The notes: generated from the letters alone by a model not told the origin. Counted from the first letter of the stretch, positions 8,399-16,887 are shown. The stretch is 64,000 nucleotides of DNA from an uncultured Pseudomonadales bacterium (GCA_951813295.1 CATOTI010000001.1:124001-188000); one strand, 5' to 3'. Program-made: numbers and translations.

Positions 8399-9703
8399 GT
8401 GACGCGTCGAGTGATCATCTGTGGCGCCGCCGGGCGCGACTTTCACAACTTCAACGTCGCGTATCGCGACTCCGCAGCGGTCGACGTCGTGGGATTTACC
8501 GCCACGCAGATCCCGGACATCGCCGGGCGCCGTTATCCGCCGGAACTCGCTGGCGCTCGTTATCCCAAGGGGATCGAGATTCACGATCAGGCAAACCTCG
8601 AAGCGCTCATCGCTGAAACGGCCGCGGACAGTGTGGTGTTCGCGTACAGCGACGTTCGCCACGAGGAAGCGATGCACCTGGCGTCACGGGCCCTCGCGGC
8701 CGGCGTCGACTTCGAAATTCTCGGACCTGATTCGACGTACCTCGACGCCACGCGTCCCGTGGTTGCCGTATCCGCGGTGCGAACGGGCTGTGGTAAATCG
8801 CAGATCGCACGACATCTGGCGGTAGCCCTCGGAGCGGAACGACGCGTGGTCGCGATCCGCCACGCGATGCCTTATGGCGACCTCGCGGCCCAGGCCGTCC
8901 AGCGGTTCGCGTCCGCTAAAGACCTCGATGTCGCGGATTGCACGCTCGAAGAACGCGAAGAGTACGAGCCGCATATCGAAGCGGGGGTCGTCGTGTTTGC
9001 CGGCGTCGACTACGCGGGGATTCTCGACGCGGCGAGTGCGGAGGCTGACCTCATCGTCTGGGACGGAGGCAACAACGACTACCCGTTCGTGCGGCCGGAC
9101 GTCCACGTCGTGGTGGTTGATGCACTCCGCCCTGGGCACGTGACGACGCATTTCCCTGGCGAGGCGGTGCTGCGGATGGCCGATATCGTGGTGATCAACA
9201 AAGTCGATGCCGCGTCACCGGGCCAGGTCGACGAAGCGCGCCGGCGAGTCGCCGATGTTCGCTCGGATGTCCCCGTCATCCTGGCGGATTCGCCCGTCGA
9301 GCTGGAAGGCGCGGCCTCGCTTGCCGGTAAGCGTGTACTGATCGTCGAAGACGGTCCGACGCTGACGCATGGCGACATGGCCTATGGCGCCGGCTATGCG
9401 GCCGTTCACGACCTCGACGTCGAGATCGTCGACCCGCTTGATTACGCAGTCGGGAGCATCGCGACGACCTACGAAAGGTACGGCCATATCGGCGCCGTGC
9501 TGCCGGCCATGGGCTATTCCGCCGAACAACGGAGCGATCTCGCCGCCACCATCCGGGCGAGCGGCGCCGAGGCCGTCGTCGCGGGAACGCCCATTGACCT
9601 TGCGCGCGATGCGGATCTCGATGTACCGACCCACCGCGTGCGATATCGGCACCGCGACCATGGTTCGCCGAGGCTCGTCGACCTTGTTCGAGACCGGCTG
9701 TGA
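8399..9703 (+). CDS. Cyclic 2,3-diphosphoglycerate synthetase-like P-loop protein
   Basis: A 434-residue protein beginning (GTG) MTRRVIICGAAGRDFHNFNV, the very typical N-terminus of the cyclic 2,3-diphosphoglycerate synthetase family. A Rossmann-like first domain (TATQIPDIAGRRYPPELAG) is followed by a P-loop at about residues 130-137 (RTGCGKSQ), WDGGNNDYPFVRPDVHVVVVD and the NKVD GTPase-like base motif. In methanogens the enzyme makes an osmolyte/thermoprotectant. Bacterial homologues are widespread and their product is not established as far as I know. GACGAGG precedes the GTG. It overlaps the carbamate kinase gene by four bases, so the two are translationally coupled. Confidence 0.85.
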   Translation: MTRRVIICGAAGRDFHNFNVAYRDSAAVDVVGFTATQIPDIAGRRYPPELAGARYPKGIEIHDQANLEALIAETAADSVVFAYSDVRHEEAMHLASRALAAGVDFEILGPDSTYLDATRPVVAVSAVRTGCGKSQIARHLAVALGAERRVVAIRHAMPYGDLAAQAVQRFASAKDLDVADCTLEEREEYEPHIEAGVVVFAGVDYAGILDAASAEADLIVWDGGNNDYPFVRPDVHVVVVDALRPGHVTTHFPGEAVLRMADIVVINKVDAASPGQVDEARRRVADVRSDVPVILADSPVELEGAASLAGKRVLIVEDGPTLTHGDMAYGAGYAAVHDLDVEIVDPLDYAVGSIATTYERYGHIGAVLPAMGYSAEQRSDLAATIRASGAEAVVAGTPIDLARDADLDVPTHRVRYRHRDHGSPRLVDLVRDRL

Positions 9704-10497
9704 CAGTCGTCGTCGCGGTGGGTGGCCACGCGATAGCGGGGTCGGACCGTACTGCTGAACGGCTCGCGATCCGCAAAACCGCGGCTGAGATAGGTACCGC
9801 GATCGGTTCGACGCGCCTCGTGCTCGTGCATGGCAACGGACCGCAAGTCGGCCGCTTACTCCCGGCTGATCATTCGATCGACGAACTCGACGTGGCGGTA
9901 GCCCAGACGCAGGGCGAACTCGGCTATCTCTTCGCTGAAGCACTTGCGGCCGTCGGTATCGAAGCGGTCGGACTCCTGACGCGCGTTGTCGTACCGCGCG
10001 ATACGGGGCCGCCCGTCAAACCGATTGGATCGGGCCGTGTTCTCGTGCCATCGCCACGACCGTGCGGGGTAGTCGAGATCGATGCAATTCGCACACTCGC
10101 CCTAACGAATCACGTCGTTGTAGGCGGTGGTGGCGGTGTGCCGGTGGTGGAGGACAACGGCATTCGTACGCCGGTATCGGCTGTTGTCGATAAGGATTGG
10201 ACGGCGGCCTTGATCGCCACGGCGATCGAAGCAGAGCGGCTGCTGTTCATAACAAATGTCGACGCGGTTCTTGATGGAGCGGGCAATTCGATATCGTCCC
10301 TCGATGTCGACGCGGCGGATGATTTAGCGGCGAGCGGGATCGCTGCAGCGGGGTCAATGGGTCCCAAGGTCGCGAGCGCGGCGTACTTTTCACGCAAGAC
10401 CGGCTGCGAAGCCATCATCACTTGTCCGGGCCAACTGGCGTCGGCGATGGCGGGTGCAGCGGGCACGAGCGTGTCGCGACAGGAGGCCCCGGTATAG
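9700..10497 (+). CDS. Carbamate kinase-like amino-acid kinase family protein
   Basis: A 265-residue protein, about 40 shorter than usual carbamate kinases. Family motifs are present: VHGNGPQVGRLL (about residues 44-55), VKPIGSGRVLVPSPRP, VVVGGGGGVPVVE, VDKDWTAALIATAI, ITNVDAV and the terminal SMGPKVASAAYF. The reaction in the family is ATP plus carbamate to carbamoyl phosphate. The start GTG overlaps the TGA of the upstream gene (GTGA). No arginine deiminase or other arc genes accompany it. The tight pairing with a cyclic-diphosphoglycerate-synthetase homologue suggests that the two act on one acyl-phosphate-type pathway, so the true substrate may not be carbamate. Confidence 0.85.
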   Translation: MTVVVAVGGHAIAGSDRTAERLAIRKTAAEIGTAIGSTRLVLVHGNGPQVGRLLPADHSIDELDVAVAQTQGELGYLFAEALAAVGIEAVGLLTRVVVPRDTGPPVKPIGSGRVLVPSPRPCGVVEIDAIRTLALTNHVVVGGGGGVPVVEDNGIRTPVSAVVDKDWTAALIATAIEAERLLFITNVDAVLDGAGNSISSLDVDAADDLAASGIAAAGSMGPKVASAAYFSRKTGCEAIITCPGQLASAMAGAAGTSVSRQEAPV

Positions 10498-10511
10498 GGC
10501 GTCCGGCGGTC

Positions 10512-11366
10512 TCAGGCTGGAACTTCGCCCAATACGGTCGAGCGGTACATTTCGCGTCGGTGCGGCGCAAAGTCGTCGAAGGCCTGATGAATGACGAGCC
10601 GGTTGTCCCAGATCACGAGCATGTCTGGTTGCCAGCGGAGGCGGAACTGATAGATCGGCCGGGTGACGTGTGAAATGAGATAGGAAACGAGCGGTTCGGC
10701 TTCGCGCCGGTGCAGACCGGCGATGCCGATCGTGTAGTTCTCGTCGACGTAGAGCGCCTTCTCGCCGGTCGCGGGATGGGTACGGATGAGCGGATGCGGT
10801 GTTGCGGCCGCGAGATCCTGCTCGATCGGCGAGATATCGAGCGCGCGCTCCGGGTCTTCCCGCCATTGCTCCATCGCCCGGGTGAGGTGCGTGCGGCTGT
10901 AGAGGCCCTGCAAGGGTTCGAGCAGCGTCTGCATACCTGCGGAGAGGTCCAAATACGCGGCTCGACTGCTGCTGAAGAGCGTGTCGCCACCGAACGGTGG
11001 CACCTCGACACTGCGTAGCATGCTGACGGCCGGCGGTCGTTCGAGAAACGGCGAATCGGTATGCCAACGCGCGCCGAAGAAGAGTGGGGCACCCGGTCCC
11101 GGTTCCCGGATGACGGGTTGAATCTCGCGGTAGCCATCGACGCCATCCGTGAAAGCATCGACGCCGTGTTCGCCGAACCGTTTTGTCAGCGCGACCTGAT
11201 CCGCGTGTGAGATCCGTTGCGCCGGAAAGACCAGGACGCCAAAGCGAAAGAGTGCCGCTTCGATCTGCGCGAAGACGTTGTCATCCAGCGCCGCGAGATC
11301 GACTTCGTGCACCTCGGCCGCCAAAGCCGATGCAAGTGGACGGGTATCAATCGGCTGAGATGTCAC
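10512..11366 (-). CDS. TauD/TfdA family Fe(II)/2-oxoglutarate dioxygenase
   Basis: A 284-residue protein with the full facial triad: HxD in GARWHTDSPFLE (about residues 101-103) and the distal His in IWDNRLVIHQAFDDF. The 2-oxoglutarate-binding Arg is in HRREMYRSTV near the C-terminus, and GGDTLFSSSRAAYLDL is also typical. Substrates in the family include taurine, 2,4-D and alkyl sulfates; none can be chosen from sequence. The start is GTG at 11366, the only start giving a full N-terminus. It converges with carbamate kinase (14-base gap) and is followed upstream by a CoA-transferase gene on the same strand. Confidence 0.9.
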   Translation of the reverse strand: MTSQPIDTRPLASALAAEVHEVDLAALDDNVFAQIEAALFRFGVLVFPAQRISHADQVALTKRFGEHGVDAFTDGVDGYREIQPVIREPGPGAPLFFGARWHTDSPFLERPPAVSMLRSVEVPPFGGDTLFSSSRAAYLDLSAGMQTLLEPLQGLYSRTHLTRAMEQWREDPERALDISPIEQDLAAATPHPLIRTHPATGEKALYVDENYTIGIAGLHRREAEPLVSYLISHVTRPIYQFRLRWQPDMLVIWDNRLVIHQAFDDFAPHRREMYRSTVLGEVPA

Positions 11367-11488
11367 GACGTACCCCCAATGATCCCCTTGGTTCAGCGAT
11401 TACCGTACGGCGCGGCTATGGCTGGCACAACGCGTCCCGCGATCACACGAGATCGAGCGCGTTGATCCGATTAGCGTAGCAACAGACT

Positions 11489-12715
11489 TCAGCTGATCAC
11501 GCCCGCCGCGAGCAGCTTCCGCCGTGCATCGGCATCGATGCCCAGCGACTCGAGGATCTCGACGTTGTGCTCCCCGATTCTCGGTGCCGCGCTTCGCACC
11601 CGCGTTGGCGTGCGTGAAAACTTGACCGCCGGTCCCGTGATCGGCGCGGCCGTTCCGTCTGGCATGACCGTCTCCTGCAGCATGTCACGCTCGAGAACGT
11701 GGGCATCCCCGGCCGCTTCGCCGTAAGTGTTGACGGGTGCGATCGGTAGTCCGGCGCCACGAATCTTCTCGATCGCTTCGGCGCGGGTCTGCGTGGCGAG
11801 CCAGTTGGCGAGCAAAACGTTGCATGCTTCGCGGTTCTCTATCCGTTGGTCGCGGGTCGCGAAGCTCTCGTGATCGGCGAGATCCGGCTGACCGATGATC
11901 GGTGCCAGCACGCGCCAGTGTGAATCCAGGAGCACGCCGGTGAAGACGGCGCCGTCACGGCATTCGAAGACGTTCGTCGGTACTGCCGCACCGAACTCAT
12001 TGCCGTATCGTTCGGGCTCGACGCCCATTGCGCCGAGCGTCGGCAGGCCGTTGCTCTGGAACAGCAAAGCATCCAACAGTGAGACGTCGACGTGTTGACC
12101 CTCGCCGGTGCGATCCCGATGACGGAGCGCGGCGATGGCGCCGAGTGCGCCATGCAGCCCACCGAGATCGTCGGCGAGGTAGGTGCCCGCTTTGGTCGGC
12201 GGTCCGTCGACGGGTCCCGTGATCGACATGAATCCCGACGACGCCTGCGCAAGCGGGTCGTACCCGGCGGCATGGTGGTTCGGCCCGAATTGGCCCCAGC
12301 CGGTGATGGATACGTAGACGATGTCCGGTTTGACCTCGCGGAGGTGTTCGTAGCCGAGTCCGTATCCGGCCATCGTGCCGGCTTTCAGATTCTCGACGAC
12401 GATATCGGCGCTCGCACCGAGGTCGAGAAAGACATCGCGGCCCGCGTCCTGACGGACATCGAGCGCAAGCGCGCGCTTGTTCCGGTTGACGGTCGCGTGC
12501 ATGAGGCTCAAGTCGCTTCCCGGCAGCTTCGGAACCACCGCCCGACTGATATCGCCCGACGGGATCTCGACCTTGATCACGTCAGCGCCGAAATCCGCCA
12601 GTACGGCCGCGCACATCGGCCCGGCCCAGGTGGTGCACGCTTCGATGACTCGCACGCCGGCCAAAGGCCCATCGATGTCGTTTCGCGCGTCGCGGTAGAA
12701 GTCTTGTTTTCTCAT
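11489..12715 (-). CDS. CaiB/BaiF family (family III) CoA transferase
   Basis: A 408-residue protein of usual family length. It has the N-terminal Rossmann-like part LAGVRVIEACTTWAGPMCA, DFGADVIKVE, NRNKRALALD and the Asp-containing active-site stretch SITGWGQFGPN...GYDPLAQASSGFMSITG, then GEGQHVDVSLLDALL. It transfers CoA between carboxylic acids through a covalent Asp intermediate. The start at 12715 (MRKQDFYRD) is preferred over an ATG 45 bases upstream, which precedes the alignable region. Donor and acceptor are unknown. It is divergent from the HAD gene with a 118-base gap. Confidence 0.93.
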   Translation of the reverse strand: MRKQDFYRDARNDIDGPLAGVRVIEACTTWAGPMCAAVLADFGADVIKVEIPSGDISRAVVPKLPGSDLSLMHATVNRNKRALALDVRQDAGRDVFLDLGASADIVVENLKAGTMAGYGLGYEHLREVKPDIVYVSITGWGQFGPNHHAAGYDPLAQASSGFMSITGPVDGPPTKAGTYLADDLGGLHGALGAIAALRHRDRTGEGQHVDVSLLDALLFQSNGLPTLGAMGVEPERYGNEFGAAVPTNVFECRDGAVFTGVLLDSHWRVLAPIIGQPDLADHESFATRDQRIENREACNVLLANWLATQTRAEAIEKIRGAGLPIAPVNTYGEAAGDAHVLERDMLQETVMPDGTAAPITGPAVKFSRTPTRVRSAAPRIGEHNVEILESLGIDADARRKLLAAGVIS

Positions 12716-12833
12716 CGGCGTGTCTCGACCTGCACAACTCGGGGGAACGATCGCGAGCATTACTCATGTCGAGTTGGTTTCGCGAGCTACTCGAGCGAAA
12801 CGCGGTCGCCTAGTCTTGGCTTTCTGTCCCACG

Positions 12834-13562
12834 ATGCGACCCATGCGCGAACCCCAAGCGATTCTCTTCGACATCGGTGGCACGTTGTGGGAAGAGCTCG
12901 AGTTTGATCCTCACCGCGGTACCGAGCAGGTACTCGCGCTCGCCTCGGAGAATCCCAACGGGACCACCGCCGACGAGGTTCTCGCGCGGCTCGAAGAATT
13001 CGAACGCGATCTCTTCGAGCGTCGTGAATCAGCGTGGCTCGAGATATCTCCGTATGCCGTGCATCGGCTGGTCTACGAACCCGCCGGCGTTCGTTTTGCT
13101 CGCCCGTTCGAAGCAATCGAGTTGGCGTTCTGGCGCGCGGCAATGCGCGTCGTGCCGATCCATGGCGCGGTTCAGGCGGTCCGCAATGCAGCCGGGTGTG
13201 GGATTCCGCTGGCGGTCGTGAGCAATTCGACGTTCACGAGCCGTACGCTCGAGTGGCAGCTCGGCGAAATCGGTTTAGGTGAGTTGTTCGAGTTCGTGAT
13301 CTCGAGCGGCGACTACGTGGTGCGTAAACCCCATCCACTGATCTTCCAGACGGCGGCCCGCAAGCTCGGCTTCGAGCCCCGCGATATCTGGCACGTCGGC
13401 GACTCGTTGGTCTTCTACGTCGCCGGCGCCGCGTCGGCCGGAATGCAGGCGATCTGGTTCGATGCGGTCGGGGAGAAAGCGCCTGGCGATCACATCGTGG
13501 TGCGTTCGTGGGCTGCCTTTACCGATGTCTTGGCACGTACTTCGCGTGGACCGACCGCATAG
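12834..13562 (+). CDS. HAD-superfamily hydrolase
   Basis: A 242-residue protein with all four HAD motifs. Motif I is ILFDIGGTLWEE; the second Asp of DxD is a Gly, as in some family members. Motif II is VVSNSTFTSR, motif III Lys is in VRKPHPLIFQTAARKL and motif IV is WHVGDSLVFYVAGAASAG. The canonical acid/base Asp of motif I (DxDGT) is thus replaced (DIGGT). This suggests phosphotransfer may be impaired or the protein has a different activity. The C-terminal 73 bases overlap, tail to tail, the DUF2306 gene on the other strand. Start ATG 12834, or 12843. Confidence 0.82.
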   Translation: MRPMREPQAILFDIGGTLWEELEFDPHRGTEQVLALASENPNGTTADEVLARLEEFERDLFERRESAWLEISPYAVHRLVYEPAGVRFARPFEAIELAFWRAAMRVVPIHGAVQAVRNAAGCGIPLAVVSNSTFTSRTLEWQLGEIGLGELFEFVISSGDYVVRKPHPLIFQTAARKLGFEPRDIWHVGDSLVFYVAGAASAGMQAIWFDAVGEKAPGDHIVVRSWAAFTDVLARTSRGPTA

Positions 13563-14296
13563 AGCCAATAAAGCATGACCGCAAGTGGCGCAAAACTCAG
13601 GAGCGACGGGAGCAACGAATCGTTGAACCAGGCGGGAAAGACCTGCGGTTGCCCGAAGAACAGAGAACCTGCCGCGATGAAGAACGATGCGCACAGGCGC
13701 CAGAGGTGTCGGCGTTGACGTGCGACGTTCGATAGCTTGCCGATAACGAGCACACGGATTTCGCCGATCAGTGCCGCCGTGCCCGCCAGCAGGAAGATGG
13801 CGAAAGCTTGTGGCGGTGAACCGTCGACGGTACCGCTCGGATCTTGAGTCGCGTGGTAGGCGAACCAGGCGCCCATGCCGGTGACGAAGAGCGCGGCGAT
13901 GAGCCCGGCAACTTCCTTGTAGCTTGTCGTGAAGTTCCGACGTCGCGCCGCCGACACGCCCGAAACCAGAAGATAGAGCGCCAGGATCCCGGCCACGAAA
14001 TTGGGCCGCTGGCCGTGTGCGACAAAGGGTGCGACGGCCGCGGCGATGACGTAGCTGATCCCCATCGCGGCAAAGAAGACGCGTCCGCTCGACCGATGGA
14101 TTTTCTGCCCCTTCTTGACGGTGCTCGCGATGGCCCCGCTCGTGATGCCGACCACGCCGCCGCCGATGTGAAGGACCAACAGCAGAACTGCGCCGAGATG
14201 CATCCACGCCGGCGCCTCATCGGGCACCTGTAGCGTCTCGCCCCACGACGCCGTTGCGACGAGACAAAGGCCGATTGAGGAGAGACGGACTTTCAT
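13490..14296 (-). CDS. DUF2306-like multi-spanning membrane protein
   Basis: A 268-residue protein with an N-terminal signal-like segment (MKVRLSSIGLCLVATASWG). About seven hydrophobic spans follow, with HLGAVLLLVLHIGGGVVGI, the GQKIHRSSGRVFF motif (H-R-x-x-G typical of DUF2306/YozB-like proteins) and later HLWRLCASFFIAAG. Conserved histidines in the first spans could bind a metal or haem; function unknown. Its ATG overlaps the stop of the upstream gene by four bases (ATGA), so translation is coupled. Its 3' end overlaps the HAD gene by 73 bases in convergent orientation. Confidence 0.75.
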   Translation of the reverse strand: MKVRLSSIGLCLVATASWGETLQVPDEAPAWMHLGAVLLLVLHIGGGVVGITSGAIASTVKKGQKIHRSSGRVFFAAMGISYVIAAAVAPFVAHGQRPNFVAGILALYLLVSGVSAARRRNFTTSYKEVAGLIAALFVTGMGAWFAYHATQDPSGTVDGSPPQAFAIFLLAGTAALIGEIRVLVIGKLSNVARQRRHLWRLCASFFIAAGSLFFGQPQVFPAWFNDSLLPSLLSFAPLAVMLYWLYAVGPREVRAKTSVKAAHERTTM

Positions 14297-14688
14297 GCCA
14301 CCGGCTCCAGGCGAAGTAATCGGCGTGGCGCAAAACCACACAGAAGGCGCAGTAGGAAACCCATCCGATAGCTCTCGAGCACCCGCGAACGTTCTTCGGC
14401 CACGACGTCCTCCGCCCGATAGCGTTGCGTACGACCATCGCGGACGACCTCGAGTTCACGGTGTCGCCGGATCGCGTGGTACCACGACCGGAACCAATGG
14501 TTGGACGAGACGTAAAGGATGTCGTCGAGCCAGTGGCCGTAGACCGTGCGCTCGAGCGTCTCGCCGTTTTTGCCCCTGATACGAAGCGTGACACCTCCCT
14601 CCATCGGCGGTTGTAGGCGCCAGGCCAGCGCTTCGGCGAGGAGCACGAGGCCGACGTAGACGACGAGAATGGACGCGACGACATCCAC
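14293..14688 (-). CDS. Small membrane-anchored split-barrel protein, DUF385-like
   Basis: A 131-residue protein. One N-terminal hydrophobic span (VVASILVVYVGLVLLAEALAW) is followed by a soluble part whose pattern recalls the deazaflavin-dependent nitroreductase (DUF385) fold: TVYGHWLDDILYVSSNHW, then SWYHAIRRHRELEVVRDGR with W-Y-H-x-I/L-x-x-x-x-E/R-V and R-T-x-R-Y-x-A. The similarity is my reading, not a search result. It is coupled by ATGA overlap to the DUF2306-like membrane protein. Its start is 74 bases from the divergent TetR gene, with a long palindrome between them, so it is a likely TetR target. Confidence 0.6.
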   Translation of the reverse strand: MDVVASILVVYVGLVLLAEALAWRLQPPMEGGVTLRIRGKNGETLERTVYGHWLDDILYVSSNHWFRSWYHAIRRHRELEVVRDGRTQRYRAEDVVAEERSRVLESYRMGFLLRLLCGFAPRRLLRLEPVA

Positions 14689-14711
14689 TGATCGATACTC
14701 CGCGTTGATTG

Positions 14712-14741
14712 GTACGTTGTACGAAAATACGTACAGTGTAC
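14712..14741. promoter_or_regulatory. Probable TetR operator, 30-bp palindrome
   Basis: The inner arms TGTACG (14718-14723) and CGTACA (14730-14735) are perfect inverted repeats around six bases. Outer GTAC (14712-14715) and GTAC (14738-14741) are symmetric about the same centre; only the two bases between inner and outer arms fail to pair. It lies between divergent genes, 21 bases before the regulator's start codon and 24 bases before the other gene. This is the classic position for an autorepressor site. Confidence 0.8.
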
Positions 14742-14761
14742 GACGAAATCAAGGAGCCGAC

Positions 14762-15475
14762 TTGGCCAAGGCGAATCCGAGCAAGAAGACGTCGACGACA
14801 AAGAGGGCGCGCGCGGCAAACAAGCGCGGGAATAGGGCGCTTTCAGATGCCAGGATCCTTCGCGCCGCGGTGTCGGAGGTTGAGCGCGGCGGACTCGAGC
14901 GCCTCAGCATGCGCACGCTGGCGGCACGCATGAACACCGGCGCGATGTCGATCTACCACTATTTTTCGAGTAAAGACGAACTGCTCGATGCAATGGTCGA
15001 GTGGGTCGCGGCGAAAATCGACCTTGGCAGCGAAGAACTGCATTGGCGAGCGGCCGTCTCGACGATCGCTCTGTCGGCCCATCGGACACTGATGGCGCAC
15101 GGCTGGGTGATCGGGATCTGGTCGAAACGCAAGCTTGGGCCGGCGCGCCTCGCCTTCATGGAATCGATCCTGGCGGCCCTACGGCGCGGCGGTTTTTCGG
15201 TCGAACTCGCGTGCGATGCCTACCATGCGATCACCGTGCACGTCGAAGGCTACACGCACCACGCCGTCGGGTTTCCGCTCGAAGCCGGCGACTTTCCAAC
15301 CGCGGCGGCGGACTTCCTCGCGTCCGTTACGGAGCCCGATTCGATCCCTTTCTTTGTGGAGCACGTCCAGCACCACGTCGACCATCCGGGCTCCGGCACC
15401 GGCCAGTTCGAGTTGATGCTCGGCATGATCCTCGATGGGTTCGAGGCACGTTTATCGAGCCAAGAAAGCGCCTGA
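14762..15475 (+). CDS. TetR/AcrR family transcriptional regulator
   Basis: A 237-residue protein from TTG 14762, which has AAGGAG five bases upstream; the frame is open upstream but without a ribosome site. A basic leader (AKANPSKKTSTTKRARAANK) is followed by the TetR helix-turn-helix: DARILRAAVSEVERGGLERL, then SMRTLAARMNTGAMSIYHYF with the hallmark YHYFSSKDELL. The C-terminal domain (TetR_C-type, with MAHGWVIGIW and HVEGYTHHAVGF) would bind a small ligand. It probably represses itself and the divergent DUF385-like/DUF2306-like pair through the 14712-14741 palindrome. Confidence 0.92.
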   Translation: MAKANPSKKTSTTKRARAANKRGNRALSDARILRAAVSEVERGGLERLSMRTLAARMNTGAMSIYHYFSSKDELLDAMVEWVAAKIDLGSEELHWRAAVSTIALSAHRTLMAHGWVIGIWSKRKLGPARLAFMESILAALRRGGFSVELACDAYHAITVHVEGYTHHAVGFPLEAGDFPTAAADFLASVTEPDSIPFFVEHVQHHVDHPGSGTGQFELMLGMILDGFEARLSSQESA

Positions 15476-15484
15476 AGTGGCGCT

Positions 15485-16792
15485 TCAGCCAGGCGCTCGC
15501 AAACTCGCGAGTTTCCGGTAGAGCACCCGTTCGGAGAGACCGAGCTTGTCGGCCAGCTCCTTTCGGCTACCGTCGAAACGGGCAAAGACCTGGCCGAGGT
15601 AACGCTGCTCCAGCTCGTCGAGTGGCACGATCTCGTCGAACTCGTCGATCGCGGCTCGCCGCGGTGGTGCTTCCGCCGCGGCTCGACACTGCCGCGGTAG
15701 ATGATTCGGGTGAACGACGCCGTCGTCGGCGAGCAGCACGGATCGCTCGACGATGTTGCGCAGTTCCCGGATGTTGCCCGGAAAGTCGTATGCCGTGAGG
15801 GCGTCGATGGTGGCGTTCGTGAACCGGACACGGCTCGCACCGAGGCGCGCGAGGATCGTCTCGATCAGGAGTTCGAGATCTTCGCTGCGTTCCCGCAGGG
15901 GCGGTAGCTCGATCTCGAAGACGTTGAGCCGGTAGTAGAGGTCTTCGCGGAACGTCCCGTAGGCCACCATCTGGGCGAGGTTCTTGTTCGTCGCGCAGAT
16001 CAGCCGGAAATCGGCTTCCTGCCAGTGGCTCGAACCGACCTGGCGATAGCGCCGTGTTTCGAGCAGACGGAGAAGTTTGACTTGGTCGGCGAGCGGAATG
16101 TCGCCGACCTCGTCCAGAAACAACGTTCCGCCTTCCGCCGCGGCCACGAGTCCCGGTTTGTCGGCGGTTGCACCCGTGAAGGCCCCTTTGACGTAGCCGA
16201 AGAGTTCGCTCTCGAAAAGCGCTTCCGGTAGGCCGGTACATTCGACCGGCACGAACGGCATCTGACTGCGTGGACTGAGGCGGTGAATAGTCTGCGAGAC
16301 CATCTCCTTACCCGTGCCCGATTCGCCAAGCAGCATGGCGTTCGCCTCGCTCGGCGCGACCCGTTCGACGAGGCTCAACATCGCCTGAAAAGCGGCTGAC
16401 GTTCCCACCATGCGCGTTTCGTCGGAGGTCGTTGAGCCGGCGTCCGATGGATGCATCTGTTCGATGAAGTACTCGACCTCGCCGCCAGCGTTCTTGACCG
16501 GCCACATCTCGACGTTGACGTATTCCTCACCTCGCGGGGTGTGATGGATGTGCAGCACTTGCGTGTTTTCACCGGTCTCGAGGCTTTCCCGCAACGGGCA
16601 TTCCTCGCCGGCCATATCGCACGGCACGGCGTTCTTGTGCGACACCTCGTGGCATTTGTGACGCCGAGGCTGGTCGGTGAAGCCATAGGTCGATCGATAT
16701 CGGTCGTTCGCGGCGAGGATCCGGTAATCGCGCCCGAGCAGGATCGCCGCGCGGGGCAGGCAATTCAGGATGCTGATGATATCGGGTTCCAT
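15485..16792 (-). CDS. fisR: FisR-type sigma-54-dependent activator of sulfide oxidation
   Basis: A 435-residue enhancer-binding protein. The PAS sensor region (about residues 1-120) carries KCHEVSHKNAVPCDMAGEEC: three cysteines spaced 11 and 7 residues apart. To my memory this is the spacing of the sulfane-sulfur-sensing cysteines of FisR. The AAA+ domain has Walker A LLGESGTGKE, the sigma-54 contact loop GAFTGA, Walker B GGTLFLDEVGDI and the R-finger region. The C-terminal Fis-type HTH is FDGSRKELADKLGLSERVLYRKL. ATG 16792 is preferred (AGGAG seven bases upstream) over ATG 16822. It is divergent from the sulfide operon and separated from it by a -24/-12 promoter and two inverted repeats. 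Confidence 0.9.
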   Translation of the reverse strand: MEPDIISILNCLPRAAILLGRDYRILAANDRYRSTYGFTDQPRRHKCHEVSHKNAVPCDMAGEECPLRESLETGENTQVLHIHHTPRGEEYVNVEMWPVKNAGGEVEYFIEQMHPSDAGSTTSDETRMVGTSAAFQAMLSLVERVAPSEANAMLLGESGTGKEMVSQTIHRLSPRSQMPFVPVECTGLPEALFESELFGYVKGAFTGATADKPGLVAAAEGGTLFLDEVGDIPLADQVKLLRLLETRRYRQVGSSHWQEADFRLICATNKNLAQMVAYGTFREDLYYRLNVFEIELPPLRERSEDLELLIETILARLGASRVRFTNATIDALTAYDFPGNIRELRNIVERSVLLADDGVVHPNHLPRQCRAAAEAPPRRAAIDEFDEIVPLDELEQRYLGQVFARFDGSRKELADKLGLSERVLYRKLASLRAPG

Positions 16793-16826
16793 GTCCTTGC
16801 TCCTGACGGCGACTGCTGACATGCCG

Positions 16827-16844
16827 ACTGTCGTTTTTGACAGT
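16827..16844. promoter_or_regulatory. Inverted repeat ACTGTC-N6-GACAGT, probable activator site
   Basis: Perfect 6-bp arms around six bases, 35 bases upstream of the fisR start and about 110-115 bases upstream of the -24 element of the sulfide operon. A further GGACAGTC half-site occurs at 16872-16879 inside the next inverted repeat. The position suits an upstream activating sequence for a sigma-54 activator and also autoregulation. Confidence 0.55.
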
Positions 16845-16862
16845 TACGTAGGCGGAATTGTA

Positions 16863-16887
16863 TGCCGAAAAGGACAGTCATTCGGCA
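16863..16887. promoter_or_regulatory. Inverted repeat TGCCGAA-N11-TTCGGCA, probable activator site
   Basis: Perfect 7-bp arms (16863-16869 and 16881-16887) around an 11-base spacer that contains GACAGT. The centre is about 70-75 bases upstream of the -24/-12 element, the usual distance for an enhancer of bacterial sigma-54 promoters. Confidence 0.55.
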
